64,000 bases of DNA from Aldehydirespirator sp965221605 (GTDB lineage Bacteria > Actinomycetota > Acidimicrobiia > Acidimicrobiales > Aldehydirespiratoraceae). The notes beneath the pieces were generated by a model. That model was not told the origin of the DNA. It saw nothing but the letters and a program-made list of their open reading frames with translations, and did no database searches. A program made the position numbers and the translations under genes. Shown here in pieces: positions 15,698 to 24,298 of the stretch (positions are counted from its first letter, which is position 1; each line of letters starts with the position of its first letter). The DNA is taken from positions 62,001-126,000 of the forward strand of contig CBDCSK010000002.1 of NCBI GenBank assembly GCA_965221605.1, read 5' to 3'.

Positions 15698-16927
15698 TCA
15701 CTCCACCTGGGTCGCATCGATGATCCAGTCTGCGGGCCTCTTCCCCAGCTCTGCAAGGTAGGCCACCAGGTCGTCGATCTGCTGCTCGCTCAGGTCCAGA
15801 TCGGGCATGCCGCGGTACTGCTCGCCGGGCACGGTGTAGTTGGCCTTGAGGTCTCCGGGGTTGCGGAGCCAGGCCTCGAGCTGGACCCGGTTGAGCGACC
15901 CGTCGGCGTTGTAGGTGTTGAAGATGCCGCCGGCGAATGTGCTCCGGTTGGCGAAGTGGGTCAGGTTGGGAGCCGCGCCGGACGCCTGGTCGGCCCTCTC
16001 GAAGACGTCGTCGTTCACTCCCTCGATGACGTGGCAGGAGGTGCAGATGCCGGAGAACACCTCTAGGCCGGCCAGCGCCGCCGGGTCGGTGGGCTCGGCG
16101 GCGTCCTGGGTGGTGTCGTCGATCCACGACTGGAAGTCGGCGGGGGTCAGCGCCACCACCTGCATCCTCATGCGGGAGTGCGACAGGCCGCAGAACTCGG
16201 TGCACTGCCCGAAGTAGAAGCCGGGATCGGAGGCCTCGATCTTCCAGGGCGAGAAACGGTTGGGCACCGCGTCGCGCTTGCCGTTGAGGGCTGGGATCCA
16301 GAACGAGTGGATCACATCGCGCGCCGTGATGATCAGCTCGATCTCCTCGCCGGTGGGGATCATCATCTGGCCCGAGGTGACGATGTCGGCCGGCGGCAGC
16401 GTCTTGGCGTCGCCGTGGGCCCTGAGATCGGCCAGGTCGACCTGATCGGTGAAGTAGTAGCGGAACTCCCACCACCACTGGTTGCCCACCACCACCACGG
16501 TCGGCTCCCACTCGACGCTGTGGTCGTCGACGGTGACCGCCATGGTGTTGGCCTCGGTGGCGTCCACGGTGGGCAGCGACAGCACCATGATGACCGCGAC
16601 CGCGGCCATGGTGACGAGGAACCCCACGGTCCAGCCCACCTCGAGCGGGACGTGGCCATGGGTCTGGGCGGGCCACTCGTCGTCGCCGTCGTAGCTGGAG
16701 ACCCGGTGGCGCCATATCAGCCAGACCATGGCCACCGTGATGCCCACGAACACCACCGCGGCGATCCAGAAGACGGGAAGCACCCCCCTGGAGTGCAGTT
16801 CCCTGGCGATCGGGCCCTCCGGCGCGAAGGTGTCGAGCTCGGCATCGGATGCGCATCCGGTGGCAACGGCGGCGCCCAACAGCACGAGCACCCAGACGAG
16901 GGCACGGATGGGCGTCAACGTACGCAC
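15698..16927 (-). CDS. ctaC: Cytochrome c oxidase subunit II fused to cytochrome c (caa3 type)
   Basis: From GTG 16927 the protein has 409 residues. It begins with a lipoprotein signal (VLLGAAVATGC, lipid-modified C25), then two transmembrane helices. The periplasmic CuA domain has ligands H207, C242, E244, C246, H250 and M253 in GQCTEFCGLSHSRMRM. A C-terminal cytochrome c domain carries CTSCH at 295-299 and a probable axial Met in YRGMPDL. This fusion defines a caa3-type oxidase, which receives electrons through its own haem c. It starts 1 base after the stop of the upstream membrane-protein gene, so the operon continues upstream. Confidence 0.95.
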   Translation of the reverse strand: MRTLTPIRALVWVLVLLGAAVATGCASDAELDTFAPEGPIARELHSRGVLPVFWIAAVVFVGITVAMVWLIWRHRVSSYDGDDEWPAQTHGHVPLEVGWTVGFLVTMAAVAVIMVLSLPTVDATEANTMAVTVDDHSVEWEPTVVVVGNQWWWEFRYYFTDQVDLADLRAHGDAKTLPPADIVTSGQMMIPTGEEIELIITARDVIHSFWIPALNGKRDAVPNRFSPWKIEASDPGFYFGQCTEFCGLSHSRMRMQVVALTPADFQSWIDDTTQDAAEPTDPAALAGLEVFSGICTSCHVIEGVNDDVFERADQASGAAPNLTHFANRSTFAGGIFNTYNADGSLNRVQLEAWLRNPGDLKANYTVPGEQYRGMPDLDLSEQQIDDLVAYLAELGKRPADWIIDATQVE

Positions 16928-16928
16928 G

Positions 16929-17741
16929 TCAGTGGCCTTCGGTAGGCACGGCGGGCTCACCGGACTCCTCATGGGTGTCGTCGGTATGGTGCTCGACCTC
17001 GTGGTGGACGAACTCGCGCTCGCCGGCCACCGCCGCCAGCACCCCGCCCACGACCAGCAGCAGGGCAGCCACCGGCCCCAGGACCCGCACGAGGCGGCGG
17101 CCGAGACCGGGCCGGCTGGTGTACACCCAGGCACCGACCAGGATCACCGTCGACACGACGGCCGCGACCCACACTGCCTCCAGCTTCGACACGTTCAGCA
17201 GGATGCGGGAGGCGGCCAGCACGATCACGGCCACACCGAGCGTGCCCACGACGGGGATCTCGATGGGCGCCATGATGCGGTTGCGCAACTCCCGGTTGAT
17301 CGAAGTGTCGCCGGTGGCCCGGTCGGACCATGCGTCCATCGTCCACTCGACCAGCGAGAGGAGGATCAGGGCGAGGCCCAGCACGAACACCATGGGGTGC
17401 AGCACCAGACCCACCGCGGCCGCGCCCAGGCCGAAGGAGGCGACCACCGGCCAGAAGCTGGCCGCCACCGGCTGGTCGGTGAGCACCTCGGCAAGGTTCT
17501 GCAGGCGGGCCTGGGCCGAGGCGTCGGCATCGCGGAACGACACCAGCACCAGGCTGACGGTCAGGCAGACTCCGGCCAGCCCGACGAGCACTCCGTAGCC
17601 GATGTGGTCGCCGACCCCGCCCTTCCAGCCCAGCGAGATGGGGCCGACGTGGTTGCCTCCGGTGGTGTAGCCGTAGACGAGCGCGGCTGCGCAGAACGCG
17701 ACGAACAGACCGAAGAAGAACTTGAAACCGGTGGTGAACAC
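16929..17741 (-). CDS. Membrane protein of unknown function in the oxidase operon
   Basis: The 270-residue protein has about six hydrophobic helices and a His/Glu-rich C-terminal tail (EREFVHHEVEHHTDD). I recognise no named family. Its position is informative: it is tightly packed between ctaC (1 base gap) and the subunit-III-like gene (12 bases), all on one strand, so a role in assembly or as an accessory subunit of the respiratory complex is likely. The histidine-rich tail could bind copper, but this is inference. The start at ATG 17741 is directly followed by a hydrophobic helix. Confidence 0.65.
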   Translation of the reverse strand: MFTTGFKFFFGLFVAFCAAALVYGYTTGGNHVGPISLGWKGGVGDHIGYGVLVGLAGVCLTVSLVLVSFRDADASAQARLQNLAEVLTDQPVAASFWPVVASFGLGAAAVGLVLHPMVFVLGLALILLSLVEWTMDAWSDRATGDTSINRELRNRIMAPIEIPVVGTLGVAVIVLAASRILLNVSKLEAVWVAAVVSTVILVGAWVYTSRPGLGRRLVRVLGPVAALLLVVGGVLAAVAGEREFVHHEVEHHTDDTHEESGEPAVPTEGH

Positions 17742-17753
17742 TTGCCTGCCGCC

Positions 17754-18338
17754 CTACTTCGTTATGAACACGACGTACCAGACCAGGAAGTAGCACAGCA
17801 CGCACATATGCCAGAACAGGGCCGAGGCCTGCACCGCGTGGGCCAGATCGCGGCCGAAGGGCCCCAGCAGCGAGCGGATGGTGGTCACCGCCAGCATCGC
17901 CATCGCCCCGATGAGCATGGCGATGAACGAGCCGGTGACTGCGTAGAACAGCAGCTCGGCCCGGCCGTCGTCGATGGCGAAGGCGGTGTCCTGGTAGACG
18001 AACCAGAACTGGTTGATCACCGCGGCGCCGAACATCAGGGTGACACCCAGCGCGATGAACCCGTGAGGCCGGTCCTCGGCCCGGGCGGCCTGCACCGCCC
18101 ACTGCACCGTCACCACCGACAGCGCCAGCGTCATCATCATCATCCCGGCCGGGCCGAGCTCGACCGTGCCGGGCGGGAACCAGTCCTCGCCCAGGGCCAG
18201 AGCCTGCTGGCGCTGCTGGACGTACACCGAGACGAGAGCGGCGAAGGCCATGAAGGTCGCTCCCGTGGCCAGCAGGGCGCCCACGACGACAGTGCGGGGG
18301 CGGGTCGCCTCGGCCGCGGGGAGCTCGGTCGTCCTCAT
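17754..18338 (-). CDS. Subunit III-like haem-copper oxidase protein (second copy)
   Basis: The 194-residue protein has five hydrophobic helices arranged as in oxidase subunit III, including the final ALFWHMCVLCYFLVWYVVF, which parallels GLYWHFVDIVWIFIF of the main CtaE. It is more divergent than the ctaE product. Its GTG/ATG region overlaps the end of the subunit-I-like gene by 4 bases (ATGA), indicating coupled translation. It may form a complex with that unusual partner rather than with CtaD. Function beyond this is not visible. Confidence 0.75.
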   Translation of the reverse strand: MRTTELPAAEATRPRTVVVGALLATGATFMAFAALVSVYVQQRQQALALGEDWFPPGTVELGPAGMMMMTLALSVVTVQWAVQAARAEDRPHGFIALGVTLMFGAAVINQFWFVYQDTAFAIDDGRAELLFYAVTGSFIAMLIGAMAMLAVTTIRSLLGPFGRDLAHAVQASALFWHMCVLCYFLVWYVVFITK

Positions 18339-19903
18339 GCCGCCTCGCCCCCGGCCTCTTGTTCGCTGCGCTCACGGGCCGCTCGGGCCCTCAGGGCCGA
18401 GACCGCTCCGAACAGGGCCGCGGCCAACCCGGCCGCCACCAGCAGGGATCCGACCAGGACCACCACGTTGAGTGGGGCGCTGCCATCGAGCGCGAGGGCC
18501 ATGAGATCAGGATCATCGGCGATGAACCCGGAGATCAGGTCGGCCAGCACCATCAGCCCGCCGCCGCCGAACAGCAGCACGATCGCTCCCCGGGCAACCT
18601 TCTGGTCGATGGGGCCGAACAGCAGCTGCGGCCAGGTCGCCAGCCCAGCCACGGCCGCGATGACGCCGGCCACGACGACACCGTGGAACACCGCCCAGGT
18701 GGCCGAGGTCTCGAGCAGGTCGAGGGGCTCGATCACCCGCAGAGCGCCGACCAGGGCGGCTGCGCCGAGAAGCTTGAGGGCCGCGCCCGCACCGAGCATC
18801 CGGGTGTCCAGGAGCCGGTCCAGTGTCTTCGAACCCCGCATCACCAGCTCGCCGACGCCGCCGGCGGTGGCCACTACCGGCACGACGGCGGCCAGGCCGA
18901 ACGCCACGTAGACGAGCCCGTCGCGGAGGTCCTGCGGGGCGGTGAAGTAGTCCTGTGACCAGCCGCCCATCGCCAGCAGGCCGAACAGCCCTACCACGAT
19001 GAGGATGGCCTCGGGGCGGCTGGAGCGGGCGTTGAGGGCCGCGCCGGCCGCACTGAAGACGATGCCGAGCACCGGCACGGCCATGGCGTACACGGCGGGT
19101 TGCTCCACCAGCCAGTCGAGCTGGAGCCAGATGTCGGGACTCTCCGGCCGGCCGAAGGCGATGGCCTGGCGACCCCGCAGGTCTGCGTAGATGACCACGA
19201 TGTTGGCGATGGCCACCGGCAGGGAGAACAGCCATACCGCGGCGGTCACCAGCATCGACCACGAGAACGGGGGCACGTCGAGGAGGCTCATGCCGGTCTG
19301 GCGCTGCGAGATCACGGTAGTGGCGACCACGATGGCCCCGAGCAGCAGCGCGATGATCACCATGCCGGTGCCGAGCAACGTGAGGGCCATGGCGTCGCTC
19401 TCGTTGCCGGTCACGCCGTCGACTGCGCCCCAGCCCCCTCCCGCGAGCACCGACACGACGATGATCACCGCGCCGATCAGCCACGACCAGAACGACGCCA
19501 GCGCGGCCCGGGGGAAAGCCACATTTCCCGCTCCCACCTGGGCCGGCACAACGGCCAGGGCCAGGCCGAGAAGTAGCGGCATGACCACCAGCAGCACGAA
19601 CGACGCCCGGTAGAGCGTCCACATGCGGAAGTAGGCGTTGAGACCGCCGAACAGGTCATCGGGAGCCGCCGCGTCGGTGCGTCCCAGCGAGAGCAGCACG
19701 CCGATGACGGCCGTACCCGACCCCATCAGGAGCGACATGACCACGAAGAGCCTGCCGACCTGCGCCGCGTCGTTGGTCATGAACGGCTGGGCCAGCCCCC
19801 GGGGCGCCCCGAGAGTCTCAGCCGGCGCGGCCGGGCCGCCGGCGTCAGTGTCGGCTTCGGCGGCAGCCTCCGATTCCGCGACGGGGGACTCGGTCAGCGT
19901 CAT
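18335..19903 (-). CDS. Subunit I-like haem-copper oxidase protein lacking metal ligands
   Basis: The 522-residue membrane protein aligns along its length with CtaD of the same locus: VPAQVGAGNVAFPRA matches IPLQIGARDVAFPRL, and GMSLLDVPPFSWSMLVT matches GMTLMRMPVLTWMLLIT. However, the ligands are gone. H94 of CtaD corresponds to Y98, HPEVY is QPAVY (Q268), and the HH pair is QD (317-318). Only one His (H407) remains near the HFHY position, and it is off by one. It therefore cannot hold haem a, haem a3 and CuB as a normal oxidase does. A partial copy of the dispersed repeat encodes its C-terminus (RAARERSEQE). It is co-translated with the subunit-III-like gene. A structural, regulatory or assembly role is inferred. 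Confidence 0.82.
   Translation of the reverse strand: MTLTESPVAESEAAAEADTDAGGPAAPAETLGAPRGLAQPFMTNDAAQVGRLFVVMSLLMGSGTAVIGVLLSLGRTDAAAPDDLFGGLNAYFRMWTLYRASFVLLVVMPLLLGLALAVVPAQVGAGNVAFPRAALASFWSWLIGAVIIVVSVLAGGGWGAVDGVTGNESDAMALTLLGTGMVIIALLLGAIVVATTVISQRQTGMSLLDVPPFSWSMLVTAAVWLFSLPVAIANIVVIYADLRGRQAIAFGRPESPDIWLQLDWLVEQPAVYAMAVPVLGIVFSAAGAALNARSSRPEAILIVVGLFGLLAMGGWSQDYFTAPQDLRDGLVYVAFGLAAVVPVVATAGGVGELVMRGSKTLDRLLDTRMLGAGAALKLLGAAALVGALRVIEPLDLLETSATWAVFHGVVVAGVIAAVAGLATWPQLLFGPIDQKVARGAIVLLFGGGGLMVLADLISGFIADDPDLMALALDGSAPLNVVVLVGSLLVAAGLAAALFGAVSALRARAARERSEQEAGGEAA
18355..18389. repeat. Dispersed repeat, partial copy
   Basis: These 35 bases match the first part of the 90-bp dispersed repeat found at 20931, 24176 and 54368. 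On the minus strand they encode RAARERSEQE at the C-terminus of the subunit-I-like protein. Confidence 0.7.
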
Positions 19904-20012
19904 CGGGGGGCGATGCTACACATTGACGATGGGGCCGCCGACAATCGGCGTCGACGCCGCTGAGCCGCTGGGAGGCGCCATGCGGGGCCTCGGCACGAGC
20001 ACATCTCCATCC

Positions 20013-21059
20013 TCAGAACCCGTTGCGGATCAGAACGTCGGCAGCGACGCTGGTGAAGAGCAGCACGATGTAGGCGTTCGACCAGCCGAAGAGCCGCATT
20101 GACCGGGTCGGATCCGGGCGGCGCAGCACGTCGACGGCCAGCGCGAGGAAGCCCGCGCCCAGGACCAGCGCAGCCACGACATACAGGACACCCATCGACG
20201 CCACCGGCACGAGCACCAGGGTCAGCACCCACAGCGCGAGCGTGTAGGCGACGATGCGGCGGGCAGTCGCTCGCAGCCCGGCCACCGCCGGGAGCATCGG
20301 CACGTCGGCGGCCTCGTAGTCGCTGCGGTAGCGGATGGCGAGGGCCCAGAAGTGGGGCGGCGTCCAGTAGAAGATCACCGCGAACAGCACCACCGGGGGC
20401 CAGTCGAGCGATCCGGTGACCGCGGTCCAGCCCACAAGGGTCGGTACCGCTCCGGCTGCACCGCCGATCACGATGTTGCGGATGGAGGTCCGCTTGAGCC
20501 ACAGCGAGTACACGAACACGTAGAACAGGGCGGCCGCGGCGGCCAGCGCGGCAGACAGCAGGTTCACGAAGGCCCACAACCACACGAAGGAGCCGGCAGT
20601 CAGGGCCACCGCGAAGACGATCGCCTCTCCGGCGCGGACCGCTCCGGTGACCAGCGGACGGTTGCGGGTCCGGTGCATGAGCCGGTCGATGTCGCGGTCG
20701 ACGTACATGTTGAGCGCGTTGGCCCCGCCGGCGGCCATCGCGCCCCCGACAATGGTGGCCCCCATGAGCCACACCGACGGCAGACCCCGCTCGGCCAGAA
20801 CCATGGAGGGAAGGGTGGTGACCAGCAGCAGTTCGACTATGCGGGGCTTGGTCAGCGCCACATAGGCCGCCGCCCGGCTCAGGACGTGCGCGGGTAGGCG
20901 CAGGCCCGTCGCGCTGCGAGGGGGTGCCTCCCGCTCTTGTTCGCTGCGCTCACGGGCCGCTCGGGCCACGGCCTCGCGCCGTATGAGCCGATTCGCTCGC
21001 CTGCCCGCTCGGCCTCTTGGCCGGGGGGCGCGCAGGCTTCCGGTGACGGTTCCAGCCAC
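20013..21059 (-). CDS. ctaB: Protohaem IX farnesyltransferase (haem O synthase)
   Basis: CtaB adds a farnesyl group to haem b to make haem O, the precursor of haem A used by the oxidase encoded nearby. The 348-residue protein has the UbiA-family motif NMYVDRDIDRLMHRTRNRPL (Asp residues bind Mg-diphosphate), the second Asp-containing loop YRSDYEAADVPML, and about eight helices. The N-terminus is odd: roughly 50 residues before the conserved ALTKPRIVELLL include EAVARAARERSEQERE, encoded by the dispersed repeat at 20931-21020. The GTG at 21059 is the only start upstream of the core, and no ATG or GTG lies between the repeat and the core. The gene is divergent from ctaA. Confidence 0.95.
   Translation of the reverse strand: MAGTVTGSLRAPRPRGRAGRRANRLIRREAVARAARERSEQEREAPPRSATGLRLPAHVLSRAAAYVALTKPRIVELLLVTTLPSMVLAERGLPSVWLMGATIVGGAMAAGGANALNMYVDRDIDRLMHRTRNRPLVTGAVRAGEAIVFAVALTAGSFVWLWAFVNLLSAALAAAAALFYVFVYSLWLKRTSIRNIVIGGAAGAVPTLVGWTAVTGSLDWPPVVLFAVIFYWTPPHFWALAIRYRSDYEAADVPMLPAVAGLRATARRIVAYTLALWVLTLVLVPVASMGVLYVVAALVLGAGFLALAVDVLRRPDPTRSMRLFGWSNAYIVLLFTSVAADVLIRNGF
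20931..21020. repeat. Dispersed 90-bp repeat, full copy within ctaB
   Basis: This near-identical element (ends CCGCTCTTGT and GGCCTCTTGG) recurs at 24176-24266 and 54368-54457. Here it lies inside the 5' coding part of ctaB and is translated in frame as part of an Arg/Glu-rich segment. The first 50 bases are the most conserved between copies. Confidence 0.8.
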
Positions 21060-21151
21060 CTCAGCAGGCTAGGAGGTTGAGAGGGTCATACGACAGCCGG
21101 ACCAGGAATCTCGCGCCGCCCTTTTGGCCGTACCATCGATACGTGGCACCG

Positions 21152-22057
21152 ATGGCCTACACCCGTCTCACCCGGTTCGCTCTGTGGGCCCTCACGGCCA
21201 TCGTGGTGACCGGCACCGCGGTGCGCCTCACCGGCTCGGGATTGGGATGCGAGGACTGGCCCACCTGCTCCGAGGACCGCTTCGTGGCCGACCTCGAGTA
21301 CCACGCCCTGGTGGAGTTCGTGAACCGGCTCTTCACCGGGGTCGTGGCCATCGCGGTGATGGCGGCGGTGCTGGGCTCAGTCAGGCGCCGACCCCGGCGA
21401 TCCGACCTGACCGCCCTGTCGCTGGGCCTGGTGGTCGGGGTGCTGGCCCAGGTCGCGCTGGGCGCCCTGCTGGTGCTGTCCGAACTCGATCCGCGCTTCA
21501 CCATGGGGCACTTCCTGTTGTCGATGGTGCTGCTGTGGAACGCGGCCGTGCTCGATGTCCGGGCCCGCCAGCACGGCGCCGGCCCGGCCGGGAGCCACCC
21601 CATCGACGGAGTGACCCGGCTGATGCGGTGGGCTGTACTGGCGGTGGGAGCGGTGCTGCTGGTCAGCGGAACCCTCGTGACCGGGGCCGGACCCCATGCC
21701 GGCGACACCCGGGCCGAGAGGCTCCCGCTGCTGGTACAGGAGGTCGCCCGGATCCACAGCATCATTGCTCTGGTCCTGCTAGGGATGGTGGTGTGGACGT
21801 GGTGGCGGTTGCGGGCGGCAGGATCCGCGGACCGGGCCCGGATGGGCCGGGTGGCGGTGCTGTTGGCCGTTCAGGGCGCGGTGGGCTACACGCAGTACTT
21901 CACCGGCGTCCCCGTGCTGCTGGTCGGGATCCACGTGGCGCTGGCGTCAGTCACCTGGATCGAGATCGTCAAGGCGGCCCACGCCCCGGGAGCCTCAGCC
22001 GCGGCGGTGCGGCCCGACCGCCCCGGCGAGGTCGCCACGGCCGGAGCCCGACCGTGA
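21152..22057 (+). CDS. ctaA: Haem A synthase (COX15/CtaA family)
   Basis: CtaA oxidises the methyl group of haem O to the formyl group of haem A. The 301-residue protein has eight hydrophobic helices in two similar halves and the conserved VRLTGSGLGCEDWPTC loop near residues 24-39. Histidines at ALVEFVNRL (partly changed), TMGHFLLS, RIHSIIAL and GIHVALA positions match the haem ligands of the family. The start is ATG 21152 (MAYTRLTRFALW); a GTG 9 bases earlier is possible. The stop overlaps the ClpS start (GTGA). Confidence 0.93.
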   Translation: MAYTRLTRFALWALTAIVVTGTAVRLTGSGLGCEDWPTCSEDRFVADLEYHALVEFVNRLFTGVVAIAVMAAVLGSVRRRPRRSDLTALSLGLVVGVLAQVALGALLVLSELDPRFTMGHFLLSMVLLWNAAVLDVRARQHGAGPAGSHPIDGVTRLMRWAVLAVGAVLLVSGTLVTGAGPHAGDTRAERLPLLVQEVARIHSIIALVLLGMVVWTWWRLRAAGSADRARMGRVAVLLAVQGAVGYTQYFTGVPVLLVGIHVALASVTWIEIVKAAHAPGASAAAVRPDRPGEVATAGARP

Positions 22058-22383
22058 GGCTGCCGGCTGTCATGGCCGTGGCCGGGCCGAGCGCGGCCTC
22101 GCCGGTGACCGCGCCGGTGAAGGACCCGGTCGACGAGACGGACCGGAGGCCCGACCTGCCGTGGAAGGTGATCGTGCTCGATGACCCGGTCAACCTGATG
22201 TCCTATGTCACCTACGTCTTCCGCAAGCTGTTCGGCTACTCGCAACAGAAGGCCCACCGCCTGATGATGCAGGTCCACACCGAGGGCAAGGCGGTGGTGG
22301 CTTCGGGGCAGCGGGAGAAGGCCGAGTTCGATGTCTACCGGCTCCACGAGCACGGCCTCTGGGCCATCCTCGAGCAGGACTGA
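22054..22383 (+). CDS. clpS: ATP-dependent Clp protease adaptor ClpS
   Basis: ClpS delivers N-degron substrates to ClpAP/ClpCP. The core PWKVIVLDDPVNLMSYVTYVF and the following QQKAHRLMMQVHTEGKAVV contain the conserved N-degron pocket and Clp-contact residues. The GTG at 22054 overlaps the ctaA stop by 4 bases and gives 109 residues; ATG 22072 is an alternative with 103. The gene ends by overlapping the next start (TGATG), and the ClpS-DUF2017 pair is common in actinobacteria. Confidence 0.92.
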   Translation: MRLPAVMAVAGPSAASPVTAPVKDPVDETDRRPDLPWKVIVLDDPVNLMSYVTYVFRKLFGYSQQKAHRLMMQVHTEGKAVVASGQREKAEFDVYRLHEHGLWAILEQD

Positions 22384-22871
22384 TGGCACGGGCCAGGTTC
22401 CGTTCGGGACCCGACGGCATCATCGTGACCCTCGGTGACGACGAGCGAGCCGGGCTGGCCACAGTGCTCGAGCAGTTCCGACAGCTGCTCATCGGAGGCG
22501 GGGATGCCTCTATGCTGCGCTTCCAGCCGCCTGTGCATCTCCACGACCACAGGGCCTCCGAGGAGTTCTGGGACATGGCCGCAGGACCCCTGCTGCAGCA
22601 CCGGCTGGAGGCCATCGACACCGTCGAGGCCGGACTGGACGGCACCCCGCTGGACAGCGAGGCGATCGCGGCCTGGATGCAGACCCTCAACAGCCTGCGC
22701 CTCTACCTGGGCAACACGCTCGAGGTGGGGGCGGCGACCTTCGATCCGCCCCGACCCGGCGACAAGTCCCAGGAAGCAGCCCGTTACATGCTCTACGAAT
22801 GGCTGGGCGGGCTGCTCGACCAACTGGTGTCGGAAGCAGCCGGAACCCTGCCACCCGGCACCGACGACTGA
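22383..22871 (+). CDS. DUF2017 family protein
   Basis: The 162-residue cytosolic protein follows clpS with a 1-base overlap, a conserved actinobacterial arrangement. Features of the family include the N-terminal beta segment (FRSGPDGIIVTLGDDERAGL) and the central helical region (WMQTLNSLRLYLGNTLEV) followed by YMLYEWLGGLLDQLV. Its biochemical role is unknown; constant linkage to clpS suggests a function in regulated proteolysis. Confidence 0.85.
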   Translation: MARARFRSGPDGIIVTLGDDERAGLATVLEQFRQLLIGGGDASMLRFQPPVHLHDHRASEEFWDMAAGPLLQHRLEAIDTVEAGLDGTPLDSEAIAAWMQTLNSLRLYLGNTLEVGAATFDPPRPGDKSQEAARYMLYEWLGGLLDQLVSEAAGTLPPGTDD

Positions 22872-22896
22872 GCAAGAAAGAAGGGGGCGAGGTCGG

Positions 22897-24162
22897 ATGA
22901 CTGGCGGCGCGATCAACAAGATGACGGCTTCTGCCGCGGTTGCCTTGGAGGCTCGATCGGTGATCGATCCGGCAGTCTGGGCCGATCCCTATCCGTTCTA
23001 TGAGAGGCTCCGCCGGGAGCGTCCCGTCTGGCTGGTTCCAGGACTCGATCTGGCCTATGTCGCCACCCACGATCTCGTCGTGGACGCCGTCCGCCGGATC
23101 GACGATTTCTCCAGCCACCTCGACATGCTGGTCATCACCGGCGAGGACGGCGCCCCCGACCTGTTCAACACCGAGGAGTTCGGCGAGGGCACCACCACCC
23201 TGGCCACCGCCGACCCGCCCGAGCACACCGTTCACCGCAGCCTGGTATTCCCCGAGTTGGTCGCCCGCCGCATGGAGGCCATGCGGCCCGAGATCGAGGT
23301 CTTCATCGACGAGCGGTTGGCCGTCGCCCGATCCCAGGGGGCCAGGGTGGAGTGGGCCAACACCGTGGCCCATCCTGTGCCCGCCCGGGTCATCGGACGG
23401 CTTATCGGCCTGCCCGACGAGGACTGGCCCCAGGTGATGAGGTGGGCCCTCGGCGGCGGCAGGGTGCTGGCCGGCTTGCTCACCCGGCAGGACCTCATCG
23501 CCATGACCAAGGCGCCGAACGAGGCGAACGGGTTTCTGTACGCCAAGCTGAGTGAAGCCGGCGACGATCCCGGCGACGACCTCTTGGGGGTGTGCGCCAA
23601 AGCGGTGGCCAGCGGCGATCTGGAGCTGGGCGACGCCATCGGCACCCTCACCGTGCTGCTCGGCGCCGGCGGAGAATCCACTGCGTCGCTGATCGGGAAC
23701 GCGGTGCGGATGCTGGCCGACGATCCCTCCCTCCAGGAGCAGGTCAGGGCCGACCACGGCCTCATCGAGCGCTTCATCGAGGAAGCCGTACGGCTCGAAT
23801 CGCCGTTTCGAGGCCACTACCGCCAGGTGAAGCGCGACTGCGAACTGGGGGGCGTCACCCTCACTGCCGGCACCACCGCCTTCTTGCTGTGGTCATCGGC
23901 CAACCGCGACCCGGCCGAGTTCGACCGGCCCGACGAGGTGGTTCTGGACCGCCGCATACCCCGCAGCCACCTGGCCTTCGGACGGGGCATCCACCACTGC
24001 GTCGGCGCTCCGCTGGCCCGCCTGGAGACCCTCTGCTCGCTAGAGCGTCTGCTGCAGGACACCTCATGGTTCAGTCTCGTCGACGACGACCCGCCCCGCT
24101 GGGAGAAGAGCATGTTCGTGCGCCGCCACGAGCACCTCCCCCTGGACGTGACCTGGAACTAG
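22897..24162 (+). CDS. Cytochrome P450
   Basis: The 421-residue soluble P450 has a standard I-helix oxygen-activation motif AGGEST (257-262), ExxR as EAVR (296-299) and the haem loop FGRGIHHCVG with the thiolate Cys at 368. The start ATG 22897 follows AGAAGGGGG with about 10-base spacing; ATG 22921 is possible. Such bacterial P450s use ferredoxin and ferredoxin reductase, none of which is encoded nearby. The gene is followed by a dispersed repeat and an MMPL transporter gene. I cannot place it in a specific CYP family; hydroxylation of a lipid or terpenoid is inferred from neighbours only. Confidence 0.93.
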   Translation: MTGGAINKMTASAAVALEARSVIDPAVWADPYPFYERLRRERPVWLVPGLDLAYVATHDLVVDAVRRIDDFSSHLDMLVITGEDGAPDLFNTEEFGEGTTTLATADPPEHTVHRSLVFPELVARRMEAMRPEIEVFIDERLAVARSQGARVEWANTVAHPVPARVIGRLIGLPDEDWPQVMRWALGGGRVLAGLLTRQDLIAMTKAPNEANGFLYAKLSEAGDDPGDDLLGVCAKAVASGDLELGDAIGTLTVLLGAGGESTASLIGNAVRMLADDPSLQEQVRADHGLIERFIEEAVRLESPFRGHYRQVKRDCELGGVTLTAGTTAFLLWSSANRDPAEFDRPDEVVLDRRIPRSHLAFGRGIHHCVGAPLARLETLCSLERLLQDTSWFSLVDDDPPRWEKSMFVRRHEHLPLDVTWN

Positions 24163-24175
24163 CAGGCAGGCATTC

Positions 24176-24266
24176 CCGCTCTTGTTCGCTGCGCTCACGG
24201 GCCGCTCGGGCCACGGCCTCGCGCCGTATGCGCCGGATTCGCGTGCCCATCCGCTCGGCCTCTTGG
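24176..24266. repeat. Dispersed 90-bp repeat, full intergenic copy
   Basis: This full copy lies between the P450 stop and the MMPL transporter start. Unlike the copies in ctaB and livM it is not inside a recognised gene, but the minus strand keeps an open frame encoding EAVARAARERSEQERE. Confidence 0.8.
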
Positions 24267-24298
24267 GGGCCGAAGCCCGGAAGGTACAGTGACCTGGC

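Noticed and set aside
16728..18911. 727-codon plus-strand frame across the oxidase genes
   Set aside because: Antisense to three well-supported membrane-protein genes; composition typical of shadow frames.
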